This document shows positions 36,801-48,540 of a DNA stretch of 64,000 nucleotides, piece after piece (the stretch's first letter is position 1; each line of letters opens with the position of its first letter). The notes under the pieces were generated by a model. That model searched no databases. It was not told the origin of the DNA and saw only the letters and a list, made by a program, of their open reading frames with translations. This DNA is from Hyphodiscus hymeniophilus (lineage: Eukaryota > Ascomycota > Leotiomycetes > Helotiales > Hyphodiscaceae): positions 141,280 through 205,279 of the forward strand of contig VNKQ01000022.1 of NCBI GenBank assembly GCA_016508695.1. The letters are read 5' to 3'. Made by a program: the position numbers and the translations under genes.

Positions 36801-39226
36801 TTAGTAGTGGGCCCCTAAGTACTCTAGGAGTATTACATCTTCTCTAACGTAAAGCTATAAACTAATTAAAGAACTATAATAAAGAGAGGTATATTAACTC
36901 GTGTCTTTAGTTATAGTTTCTATTAAGCTAATATTATTATTATACCTTAATATTACAAATCCTAGAAGTATTATAAGTATATAAAGACACTTCTTAAGTC
37001 TTTATTCTCTTATTGTAAATATAACTTAAATATAATATAATAACCTTTAATAAGACTATAAATAATAACTTTAAAGTAAAAGTTTTAATCGACCTAATAT
37101 ATAATAATCTTTTCTTTTTATAAGTATAATTAAGTCTTTTTATAATAACTTATAACTTAAAAAAAAAAGTAACCCTTATTTCTTTTAACTTATTATTATA
37201 CTACTTTTTTAAACTTATATTGGAAAGTAATATATTCTAGGCTCTAAGAAATAACTAGAATAAAGAGTATCTCTTTACTTTATTATTCTAGTCTTTAATT
37301 AGACTTAAAAAGAATTTTTCAATTTTAGCTAGTATATTTATATTTATATACTATTTATAAAGAATATAGTTTAATTATAAGAATTATATATTAATATACT
37401 TTATTAGAGTTAGTTCTTTATTAATTACTATAGAAACTAACTCTTTAATTATATTTTAAGTTATAATATTATAGAGTTATTATAATATCTACTTATAATC
37501 GACTTTCTTTTTAGTTAAAAGAAAAACTACTCTTACTTAAATAATCTTATTATTCCTTATTATTATATATATATTAAGTAATAATATATTAAATTAGTCT
37601 ATTTTATAAGTATAATTAAATAAAAAAATATTAGAATACTACTTTTATAAGTTAAGAAAAAAGAGGTATAAGAAAAAGAGTTAGATTAGTATATTAATTA
37701 AAGGGTTTATATTAAATATAAAGTTAAAGCCGCCCTTTTAAAGTTCTTAGTAAATCGTTAGTATTATATATAAAAGAACCTTTATTAATATACTTTAAGT
37801 AGCTATTCTATTAAAGTAAGCTTATTAAGCTAATAAAGATATATTACTTATATAAGGTTTAAAATATCCTTTTAAGAGAATATAACTATAGGTTTCTCTT
37901 ATTAAACAACTATTAATATTAATATATTATTAAGACTTATAGTAGTTAAGTTCTTAACTTAAGTAATTATCTCTAAGTCTAAAGTAATAATTTAGTAAGT
38001 AAAATAAGTAAAAAGTATTATAAACGGTTTATAATTATATATTTCTTTTAATATTACTAGTTCTTATTATTTTAAGATAGTATTTTTCTCTAATATAACC
38101 TTTATCTTATAATTATACTTTTTATTATAAGTATTTTTATATCGCTTTAATTTGTATATAATAAGGTTTTTAGGCTTTAATTATAGCTTACTAAATTAAT
38201 TATAAATATATATAATTTACTTTAGTTTAATATTGCGTTTATAAAGAGTATACTTATTAGCTCTAATATATTATTTAATAATAGTAACTATAATAAAAAG
38301 ATTAATATAAACTATTATAGAGAAAAAGGGCTTATAAGTCTTAAATATATTTATTACGAAGGTTATAAGTTAATAAAGATATATTAATTTTAATAAGTAA
38401 TATAAATTATACTTGCTCTTATATACAAAATAATATAGAGAAGCAAGCTTACTAGGTATACCCCCGAAGAGTTAAAATAGCTGGTATTAGAGTTGAAATA
38501 GCTTGTCCTATTATTTTTGTTATAAGGCTAAAGTATCGAATTATTCTCTATATAAAGAAGAACTCCTAGATACTAAAAACTACTACTTTAACTCTATTAA
38601 AAAAGCTAAACTAGAGTACTAGAATACCTTCTTAGAAAGAAAAGATTTATAATTAATATTTAAAGCTATATCTTATATTAAAGATACTAATAATTAACTA
38701 ATCCCTAATATTTATAATAACTAGTCTAGCGATTATAAATCGATATTTTAAGACAAATATAATATATTTAGAAATACGCTATTTCCTTCCTTACTTAGCT
38801 TTAGACTAGTTAGCCTAAATAATTACTAAGCTAGTAAGGAATAAAACTAGCCAATTTTTTCGAGAATAAAGGTAAAAGATACCTATATAATTAAAATAAA
38901 AGGGAAATCCCTTAGACCCGATTTAATTACTTAAGAAATTATAGTCTAAGCTTATTTAACTATTCTAAACGTCTTTTATAATATATACTCTATACTTATA
39001 AATAAAGGCTATTACCTAAAAGTCTAGAAACAAGCTACTAGCTTTATACTTAAGAAACCTAAAAAACTAAATTATAATTAGCCTAAAGCTTATAAAGTAA
39101 TATCCCTTTTAAATTGCCTAGGCAAGGTCTCTAAAGGTATATTAGCTAAGCGCCTAAGTTATTTAGTTAAAACTACTAAGCTTTTAAACCCTATTTAGAT
39201 AGGGTCTAAGCTATATAAATTAGTCA

Positions 39227-42200
39227 GGGACGGGCTATAACAACTTACCTTCCGGCTAAAACAACTTAGTTAACCCTACTTATAAGTATATATTTAGAAA
39301 GCTTTCCTTACTATACTAATTTATATATATATAAGAGCGTGTAATATATACTATTATATTAACTAAGTATAATCCGGATTTAACTTATACTCCTTATTTT
39401 AAGTATAACCCTTAAAAGGTTCTATTTTTAAGGTTTAACTTTAACTTCTTATATTATTTGCCTTTATAATATATCTCTTATAATTATTACTACGTCTTTA
39501 AGGCAATTGTCTTTATATATAAAAGAAATTCCCCTTATATAACCTCTTTCCCTTTATATACTTAGTTTATATTAATCGATATATTCTTCTATTATCTATA
39601 CTATTACTAGAGTAATAGAACTTACTTTATTTAGGCCTAAATAAACTATAAAGACTTACCCGACTAGTAACTTAAGTCGCTTAAGGATTATAAGGGCTAA
39701 AAAGGGGGGAAGTTTAAAAACTAAAAGTAGTTGTCGCGTACTCGATTTTATAATACGTAATACTCCTCTTAATATATTACGGGGTTTACTTTTCTCTCGA
39801 ATAATAAGGATATATTAATATTTAGTAAAGTACTTAGTTTAGTCTTACTTATATATATAAATTACTATAGCTAAGTAAGAGTATTAAGTATACCCCCGAA
39901 AAGTTGTTTTAGCTGGGAGGCAAGTTGTTATAGCCTATCTCTTTATAATATATCTCTTATAATTATTATTATATCTTTAAGGCAATTGTCTTTATATATA
40001 AAAGAAATCTCTATTATATAACCTTTCTCCCTTTATATATTTAATTTATATTAATCGATATATCCTTTTATTATCTATATTATTACTAGGGCAATAGAAC
40101 TCACTTTATTTAGGCCTAAATAAACTATAAAAACCTATTCGACTAGTAACTTAGGTCGCTTAAGAATTATCCGTTCAGCTGCTATATAGAACGCCTAGTT
40201 TGTGCGTAGGGGAAGCGAGGTAAATTCGGCTAATAGAATTAGAGGATTTTAATTAAATTTTAGTAGGATATATAACCCTATAATTATATACTATAAAATC
40301 TCTCTTAACAACCTTTATATTTATAAACTACAACGTTGCATTACTTATAGTAATATATAGTATTAGTTCTACGACTTTCCCATTGAAAATTGGCTATAAT
40401 TTGGCCTAGTGCGACTCTTTTTAGTGGGTTGTCTCTAAGTCTTAGCCCCGCGTAATATATATACTTCCTCCTCGATAAACCCTTTACTAATTTATACTTA
40501 ATTACTAGAATTTTCTCACTTATTATTAATACGAAAGAGACCTTTCTTTTGGGTGTAATTTAGCCTTTCCGGCCTCGAAATAACAAACCCTTAATTACTT
40601 ATATATAAAAGTCTTTTTGCGATTAGAATAATACCTCTCTCTCGTTTATACCACCCTTAAAATCGCCTTTTACTAGGCTAAGAAAGTAGTAATTAATAAG
40701 TAAGACTTGTAAAAGCTAGTATTCGATTGCCTAGTGACCTCTTTTATATACTTGTCGCAAGCTAGCGTTACGGGAGGTTATATTATCGTGTTTATCTACT
40801 GCCCCTATATTATAATTATACTTGTCGAAGAGTATTAGTATCTCTAATTCCTTTTGGGCCAAGTTTCCAAAAGGTATTCTAAAGGTTTTGGCCTTATTAG
40901 ATATTTCTTTGGGTCTCTTCTATAGACGTAAAACTAGGTCGTTACTAAATAAGGCATTAGATATTATTAATACGCAAGTATTATCTTTCTAGGCTATCTA
41001 ACAAACTATTCTATCGTTAGTAAGTAATAAGTTAATAGTTCTCTATAGTATTATATCGTTTGTATTACTAGCCTTTATCGAAATAAGCTCTATAAGTACT
41101 CTAGTATTTGTCTTGTATATACTTGTTCTACTATAGCCCTTATCCTTTAAAAGCTTAAGAAATCGAGTACTTATAAATAAGTTGTCTATTTATAAGTAAT
41201 ATTAATTCTTTAGTAACCTTTTAAGAAGCTTTAAAGCTATAGCTTGTGTCTTATTTCTACCTCTTTTAGTCTTAGTATTACCTTTTAGTTTAGGCGGGCA
41301 TTTAGTATCTAGAGGACCCCCTTTCCTCTTAGGCACGTGAAAATTCTAAGCTAATAGGAAGCTTCTTTGCGCTATTCCCCAAACCTTAAATCTAGTAGGT
41401 ATTAGTTTATTTAGAATAGTAGTTGTATATATAAAGTGCCCCTTAAATTGGACTATTATCTCGTTAATAGCCACGTTAATACTAGGCCTCTAAACCTTAA
41501 GAGAAACTTCTTAAAAGTAATCCGAAAGTAGTTTAACTTATAAAGTATATTAGTATTTAATTTCTAAGTAATTAGGTTAAGAATAAGAATAGTATTACTA
41601 GCCTTCTTATAGGGTCCGGATGCATTAATACTATAGTATTAGAACCGCAAGTATAACTCTTGAAATCGATTCCTTATTATATACTTCGATATATAATAGG
41701 TAAGTAAGATCTTTAAGGTATTCTAATAGTTAGAAATCTTATTTTCGATATAAATTATTATATAAACTCGTATGCCTAAGTAAGTATATATCTCGGATCT
41801 ATATATTAGATACTAGACTTTGGCTCGATTATAAGGCTTCTTTAAGGCTTAAAGACTTCTCTAATATTTATTTATATACCGAATAAGATTATCTATTATT
41901 TTTAGAGAATAATAAAGATTAAAAAGGGAAATAGGGTCGTTACAAGATATAGTCTCGGGCAATTGAATTTTATAACTAAACTCGCGGATTTCGAGTAGTA
42001 TAAAGGCAAAACTAGCTTTTTATAATAGGGGTAAGTTAGGTCGTTTTATCGCTAGGTCTAGAGGGTTATTTTGCATATTCTCCTTTATAATTTGAAGCGT
42101 TAGTTACAGAGTTATATTAGGTAGAAGTGTGTTATTTATATGTTTATTTATAATCTAAGTTTTAGTATTCCTTTAGAATAACGTTTTTCTAGCCCCGAAA

Positions 42201-42485
42201 AAGACGTTCTATATAGCAGCTAAACGGATAGAAGCTAAGGAGGCCTAGGGAAGTTCGAAGACTAAGGGTAGTTATTGCGTACTTAATTCCGCAATATATA
42301 ATACTCCTTCTAGTATACCGCGGGGTTTACCTTTCTCTCGAATAATAAGGATATATTAATATTTAGTAAAGTATATAATTTAGCCTTGCTTGCGCATACA
42401 AATTACTATGGCTAAGCAAGGGTACTATTAAGTATACCCCCGAAAAGTTGTTTTAGCCGGGAGATAAGTTGTTATAGCCCGTCCC
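39227..42485 (+). mobile_element. Family A element in the LINE, partly self-duplicated and hosting a piggyBac-like relic
   Basis: Left end GGGACGGGCTATAACAACTT, right end TAGCCCGTCCC. Flanks ATTAGTCA and GTTAATTA form an 8-bp duplication differing only by transitions. A full-length-like copy runs to 39,941 (ending GCCTATCTC), and then the right half of the element repeats from TTTATAATATATCTC at 39,942. The piggyBac-like relic interrupts this second half at 40,168-42,226. Confidence 0.82.
40168..42226 (-). mobile_element. piggyBac-like transposon relic 2
   Basis: Inverted ends: the left starts CCGTTCAGCTGCTATATAG and the right ends CTATATAGCAGCTAAACGG. On the minus strand, about 41,365-40,870, the frame reads NFHVPKRKGGPLDTKCPP, TKRGRNKTQAIALKLL and IDNLFISTRFLKLLKDKG, which are hallmarks of fungal piggyBac (DDE_Tnp_1_7) transposases. 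Stops stand at expected Trp codons, so it is RIP-inactivated. Both copies share AGCTGCTA and ACGYCT in their ends. The family A host reads continuously across if AT is the duplicated target. Confidence 0.85.
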
Positions 42486-43002
42486 GTTAATTATTAATAT
42501 TACCTTACTTCTAAAAAACCAAATAAAAGTAAATAAGGCAAATAAGCTAAAGACTAGTACTTTATTTCTTAATATAAAGGAAGCTTTTAATTACGTATCT
42601 AAAAATAAGCTTATTTAAATACTAGTAAATCTAAAACTTCTTAGGAGCCTTATATATTAGATTAAATTGTTTTTAGAAGACTATATTCTTAGATTAGCCT
42701 TTAATAGCAATATTAAAGAGTTTAAGCCTATTAATATAATAATTCCCTAAGGGAGTCTTATATTACTTATTTTATTCTTAATATATATTAGGAACTTATT
42801 TAAGTTAAATTCGATTATTTACCTTTCTTATATAAACGATATAGCCTTAATAGCGTTATTTAAAAGCTTTAAGACAATAAGTACCTTATATTAGAAAGAG
42901 AGACTAAAGCTATAATTAACCTAGGTATAAAGCATTTAATTAAATTCAATAAAGATAAGACCGAATTAATTTATTTTTATAGTAAGAAAAATAATACTTT
43001 AA

Positions 43003-43640
43003 GGGGCGGGCTAAAACAACTTGCCTCCCGGCTAAACTAACTTATTTAAACCTATCTATAGGTATACATCTAGGAAGCTTCTCCTACTATACTAATTAGT
43101 ATGCGTATAAAAGTATAAAATATATACTATTATACTAACTTATTAAAATTATAATCCGGATTTAACTTATATTCCCTATTTTATATATAACTTTTAAACC
43201 CTTTCTCTTCGATTACCTTCTCTTGTAATATACTCTCTATAATTATTACTACGTCTTTAAGGCAATTGTCTTTATATATAAAGGAAATCCCCCTTATATA
43301 ACCCCTCTCTCTTCTTGTGCCTAGCTTATATTAATCGATATACCCCTCTATTATCCGCGCTAGCGTAAGGGTAGTAGAACTATCTTAATTTAGGCCTAAA
43401 TAGATAACAAATACTAGTCTAGTCGGAGACCTAGGTCGCTTAAGGATTGCAAGGGCTAAGGAGGGGGGAAGTTCGAAGGCTAAGGGGTAAAGGCAAAAGA
43501 ATATAAGAATATATTGTCTTTGTTTATAGTATATATTTTAGCCTTATATGCGCATACAAATTAGTATAAGTAAGCGAGGGTATTAGGTATACCCCCGAAA
43601 AGTTAGTTTAGCCGGGAGGCAAGTTGTTTTAGCCCGCCCC
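43003..43640 (+). mobile_element. Family A element (GGGGCGGGC subtype), complete, 638 bp
   Basis: Left end GGGGCGGGCTAAAACAACTT, inverse at the right closing TAGCCCGCCCC, and the exact duplication TACTTTAA (42,995-43,002 and 43,641-43,648). Removing it joins the LINE frame KKNNTL to SLELFNRSI. Confidence 0.93.
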
Positions 43641-45624
43641 TACTTTAAGCCTAGAATTATTTAATAGAAGTATTATAGCTCTTAATAAGATAGTTTGATA
43701 GCTAGGTATATATTTTGACTCAAACCTTAAATTTAAAGAGTATATAGCAATTAGAACCTCTCTAGCTAAATAAGCATTTTATAGGCTAAATAAACTTAGT
43801 ATAAATATAAAAAGGGGTCTCTCCTTTCTTTGCAATTAGACAATTATACTTAGTTTGTATTACTAGTGTACTTATTAGACTATAAATCTATTTTATAATA
43901 GAATTATAATAAGCCAAACAAGTCTTAACTTAAGCCTATTCTATTTAAAACCTAGCTTTAAGGAAAATTCTAGGGTTTTTTTAAAATAACCCCTATTATA
44001 CCTATAGAATTAGAAGCGGATATTCTATTACTTATAATTAGACTAAATTATAGTTTTAGGCGTTATATATTTAGGGCGTTAAAGCTAAGCCCTAAATACC
44101 CTATTAAAGAACTTTTTAATAATACTTATTATAATATTAGATTAGACTTTAATCTAGACTCTAATCCGGATTTTAATCCGGACTTTAATCTAGATTAAAG
44201 CCCTAATAATATAAGTAATATAAGTTTAATAAACTCGATTTGTAATCTAGTTAAAATTAAAGACTTAGAACCTATAAAATACTTTTATTTTCTATTATAA
44301 GAAAAAATAATACCTTATAATATCTATATACCTATCAAATAAGCCTAAAGAAGAAAAAGCTAAGGAATACTTAAAATACGTAAATAATATTAAAGGAACC
44401 TAAAAACTACTTTTATATATATAAATAGCTCTTAAATTCAAGAAGGTCTAAGAATAAGTCTAGGTTTATTATTTATAAGTATAATAAACTAGCTCTTATA
44501 CTTAGCTTTTTAGAGCTAAGAAATATAAGAAGCAAAGCTATTATTATAATAGAGAACTAGAAGCTATAACCCTAGCTATTAAATACGCTAATAAAATAGC
44601 CTTAAGAGAGGATAATTTTAATGTCTTTTCTAATAACCAAGTTAAATTATTAAGACTTAAAATACTATCTAATAAACTAGGTCAAAACTAACAAATTACC
44701 TAGAGCTATATTAGCTTCTAGGACTATTATTAGTAAAGGAGCCAATATTAACTTATTTTGGGTCCTAGGTTATTTAAATATAATAAGGAACAGAAAAGCC
44801 AGTTACTTAATAAAGCTAGGTACTAAAGCCCTTATTATATTAAAAATTACCTCTTTTGCTTATTTAGGGATTAAGATAAACCAAATAAAAAAGTAAAAAA
44901 TATTAGCAATTACTAACTCTTTAAAGAAGTCTAAATCCCTAGAATTATATAGTAATATATATTCTTAGCTAGTTATAAGTAAAATACCTATACTTATAAG
45001 TATAAAGAAAAAACTAGCCAGTTTCTTTTTTTAGCTTAAGCTAAGTTATAAGTATATAAAGGCTTATTTAAACCGGCTAGGTAAGTATAATAATAAATAA
45101 TAAGTATAAATACAGATTAAAGAAGATTACTAAATACTACTTAATTCGAGACTATTCCTTATATAGGCTAAAGAGAAGAGCCTTATATAAAAGAATTAAG
45201 AAGAAATATTAAACTAAAGAAGTTACTTTACTTTTCTTATTATATACGAAAATAAAAATAAAGGAGTTATTAATATTCTTAAAAGAAACTAATATAAGTA
45301 TTAAAAAGTAATATATTAAGAGGCTAAAGGAAGAAAAGGAAGAGAAGAAAGAAAAGGAAGCCTAAAAAGGAAACCTCTTATATTATTTAAACTAATTACT
45401 TTATAAGGTAATATATAGGCGTTTTTTATTTATTTCCTTATTTTATTTGTTATTCTTAATAGAGTTTACTCTAAACGAATTAGTTGTAACGAGTTAGAGT
45501 TTTAATAGTATATCTAAGTAAGAAAGCTAGGAATAGCCATATTATATAGTTTATAACTAATAAAGCATATTAAAAAGAAAAAAAAAGAGTATTATTATAT
45601 ATTATTAAATCGAACATTTAATAG

Positions 45625-46880
45625 AGAATAAGCTATTTCGACTTTAATACTAGCTACTTTAACTTTATTAGTTCTTACTAGTTTTTAGGACAGGCTATAA
45701 TAACTTGCCTCCCGGCTAAAACAACTTTTCGGGGGTATACCTAATACCCTCGCTTAACTATAGTAATTTGTATGTGTAAGCAAGGCTAAACTATATACCT
45801 TACTAAATATTAATATATTCTTATTATTCTTAACTTTGCTCTAGCCTTTAAAATAGAATTACGAAATACTTATAGTCTTCTCCTTCTTTAATTATATACG
45901 CCGAACTACTTATTGCAATTACTTTAATTTATATATATACTAAAGACAATAGTTACGTACTATTTAAACGCGATACTACTAAGACTCGAATTGTATTTAC
46001 TTGCGACTAGTATAGTAAAACTATAGTCTTACGATACATAGAGGTTTATAAGTCGAAGAAGCGCGTAAGTCAAAGTAAAAAGTGCGATTGTAAAATAAAG
46101 GCCCTTATAATCTTTAAGTAACCCAAGTTACTAGTCAGGTAAGTCTTTATAGTTTATTTAGGCCTAAATAGAGTAAGTTTTATTACCCTAATAATAGCGC
46201 GGATAATAGAAAGATATATTAATTAATATAAGCTAGGTATATAAAGGGAGAGGAGTTATATAAAGAGAATTTCTTTTATATATAAAGACGATTACCTTAA
46301 AGATATAATAATAATTATAAGAGATATATTATAAAGGCAAGTAATATAAGAAGTTAAAGTTATAGTAATAAAACCTTTTAAGGGTTATATATAAGATAGG
46401 GAGTATAAGTTAAATCCGGATTATAATAAGTTAGTATAATAGTATATATTATATACTCTTATATATATACAAATTAGTATAATAGGGGAAGCTTCTTAAA
46501 TATATACTTATAAGTAGGGTTAACTAAGTTGTTTTAGCCGGGAGGCAAGTTATTATAGCCCGTCCCTAGTTTTTATATCTATAGTATATATAGTAAGTTT
46601 ATATTTGTATAAAAATATTAAAACTATTATAACTATTAAATACAATTATAAGAAATAACATATAAATGATATTCTTATATAGAAAGCTTCTACTACTCTT
46701 TAACCCCTTAAAACTAACTTTAACTAGGTACTAACTTTAATCTATTATACTTATTTTGGTAAAAAAAGTATTTTTAAGTATTTTAGTAAAGAAAGTATTT
46801 ATAAGTATATATGTCTTTTAAATATGCTTTCAAAGAGCTAAAATAGCCGGCGTTAGGTTTCAAATTTAGTAGCTTATTTC
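45625..46880 (-). mobile_element. Family B element, inverse, hosting a family A copy
   Basis: Left end AGAATAAGCTATTTCGACTT, right end GTAGCTTATTTC, both RIP-altered. Exact duplication TTTAATAG (45,617-45,624 and 46,881-46,888). The element's own sequence is about 370 bp. Confidence 0.85.
45687..46566 (-). mobile_element. Family A element, complete, 880 bp
   Basis: Ends AGGACAGGCTATAATAACTT and TAGCCCGTCCC; exact duplication TAGTTTTT (45,679-45,686 and 46,567-46,574). The body runs opposite to the copy at 25,046. A TTTAGGCCTAAA palindrome lies near 46,160. Confidence 0.9.
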
Positions 46881-46985
46881 TTTAATAGTTACTTACTCTT
46901 AGCTTTTAAAATATTCTTTTCTTTAGCTTTTATAATTATTAACTAACTTAAGTTATTAATTAGAAAAGTCTTTACTATTTATTTA

Positions 46986-47836
46986 GAGACGAGCTATTTC
47001 AACTCTAATACCGGCTATTTCAACTCTTTGGGGGTATACTTAGTAAGCTTGCTTCCCTATACTATTTTGTATATAAGGGCAAGTATAATTTATATTACTT
47101 GTCAAAATTAAATATATCCTTATTAACTTATAACCTTCGCAATAAACGTATTCAAAACTTATAGGCCCCCTCCCTTTATAGGGGTTTATACTAATCTTTC
47201 TACTATAGTTACTACTATCAAATAGTATACTAAAGCTAATAGGTATACTCTCTTTAAACGCGATATCAAACTATAGCGAATTATATATACTTGTAATCGA
47301 TTTAATAAGCTATAGTCAAAGCCTAAGAACCTTACTATATACGAATCGAAGCGACGCGAAGGTACTTATAATAAGAAGCCCCTACGATTCTTAAGCGACC
47401 CAAGTCTCTTACTAGACTAGTGTTTGTCGTCTATTCTAAGCTAAATCGAGATAGTTCTACTACCCTTGCGATAGTATAAATAGCAAAGAGGTATATCGAT
47501 TAATATAAGCTAAGTATAAGAAGGGAAAGGGGTTATATAGGGGGATTTTTTCTATATATAAAGACGATTGCCTTAAAGATATAGTAGTCGTTATAAGAGA
47601 TATACTATAAAGGGAGGTAGTATAAGAGGTTAAAGTTATAATAATAGAACTTTTTAAGGGTTATATATAAGATAGTAAGTATAAGTTAGATCTAGATTAT
47701 AATTTTAATAAGTTAGTATAATAGTATATATTATATACTCTTGCGTGCATATAAATTTATATAGTAGGTAAAGCTTACTAGATGTACGCAGGTGTGAAAA
47801 CGATCTGAGACTAGTAGAGTTGAAATAGCTCGTCCC
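46986..47836 (-). mobile_element. Family C element, complete, 851 bp
   Basis: Left end GAGACGAGCTATTTCAACTC, then GGGGGTATACTTAGTAAGC; right end GAAATAGCTCGTCCC. Exact duplication TTTATTTA (46,978-46,985 and 47,837-47,844). Body as in the copy at 27,811 but inverse and longer in the middle. Confidence 0.9.
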
Positions 47837-48077
47837 TTTATTTATATATAAATTAAGAAAGTTTTATTACTTTAGTAGTAGCGCGGATATTAAAGAAATA
47901 TTAAAACTAATATAAGCTAAGTATAAAAAGAGAAAGAAGTTATATAAAGGGGATTTTTTTTATATATAAAAACAATTACTTTAAAAATATAATAATCATT
48001 ATAAGAAATATATTATAAAGACAAGTAATATAAGATGTTAAGACTAGAATAATAAAGCCATTTAAGAGTTATATATA

Positions 48078-48453
48078 GGGATAAGCTATTTCAACTCTAA
48101 TACTAGCTATTTTAACTCTTAGGGGGTATACTTACTATATACTTAAAAAGATATATACCTAGAGATACTTTCTCTACTAAAACACAATAGGTTAGAGTTA
48201 GTAGTCAAGGTTAGTTTCGGGGGGGTTAGGGGGTAGTAAGAGCCCCTTATATAGGGATATCTTTTTTATTTATATTATTTCTTATAATTATATTTGGTTA
48301 TATTTTAAGTAGAATATTAAAGGTACCTAATAGTTATAGTAGTTTTAATATTCCTATATAAGCGCAAACTTACTATGCGTACTATAGTATATATAACTAG
48401 TAGGGACTAGTAGAGTTGAAATAGCCGGCATTAGAGTTGAAATAGCTTATCCC
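48078..48453 (+). mobile_element. Family B MITE, complete, 376 bp
   Basis: Both ends are near consensus (GGGATAAGCTATTTCAACTC and inverse, closing GCTTATCCC), with duplication TATATATA (48,070-48,077 and 48,454-48,461). Among the least mutated copies in the window. Confidence 0.9.
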
Positions 48454-48540
48454 TATATATAAAATAAAGAGTATTAGTTAAATCCGGATTTAATAAGTTA
48501 GTATAATATTATATATATAAGTATTTATTTAAAGTATATT

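Larger units (their letters stand above)
35193..38509 (+). mobile_element. Long family C element, 3.3 kb, with the internal core
   Basis: The left end AGAACAAGCTATTTTAACTC is RIP-altered; the right end closes GAAATAGCTTGTCCT. Exact 8-bp duplication ATTATTTT (35,185-35,192 and 38,510-38,517). Contains the standard family C ends, an inserted or captured segment at about 36,043-36,800, and a core at about 36,820-37,990 shared in inverse orientation with 25,634-26,800. This is the longest bounded copy and the best candidate for a former autonomous element, but no reading frame survives. Confidence 0.82.
31440..45616 (+). mobile_element. Tad1-like LINE (non-LTR retrotransposon), RIP-dead, split by four insertions
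   Basis: About 5.8 kb of LINE sequence remains once the insertions at 33,972, 35,193, 39,227 and 43,003 are removed. About 31.4-32.3 kb may be ORF1. An endonuclease (EEP-type) region is visible at about 33,440-33,640 (LGNFNIYYL, then LSLLNTLGEDTFYRPNI and LDLMLVT). The reverse transcriptase starts with ILKKPKKLNYN and KVISLLNCLGKVSKGILAKR (39,020-39,150), is interrupted, and resumes with KEAFNYVSKNKL, SLILLILFLIYIRNLF and LSYINDIALIA (42,580-42,860). The catalytic YxDD reads YIND. An RNase H-like region follows near 44,500-44,850. Trp and Gln positions are commonly TAA/TAG. The 5' boundary is approximate. Confidence 0.82.
46889..48540 (-). mobile_element. Family A fragment split by family C and family B insertions
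   Basis: 46,889-46,985, 47,845-48,077 and 48,462-48,540 join into an inverse family A body (GTAGCGCGGATA..TAAGCTAAGTATA..TTAAATCCGGATT). The left end and right terminus are missing. Confidence 0.6.
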
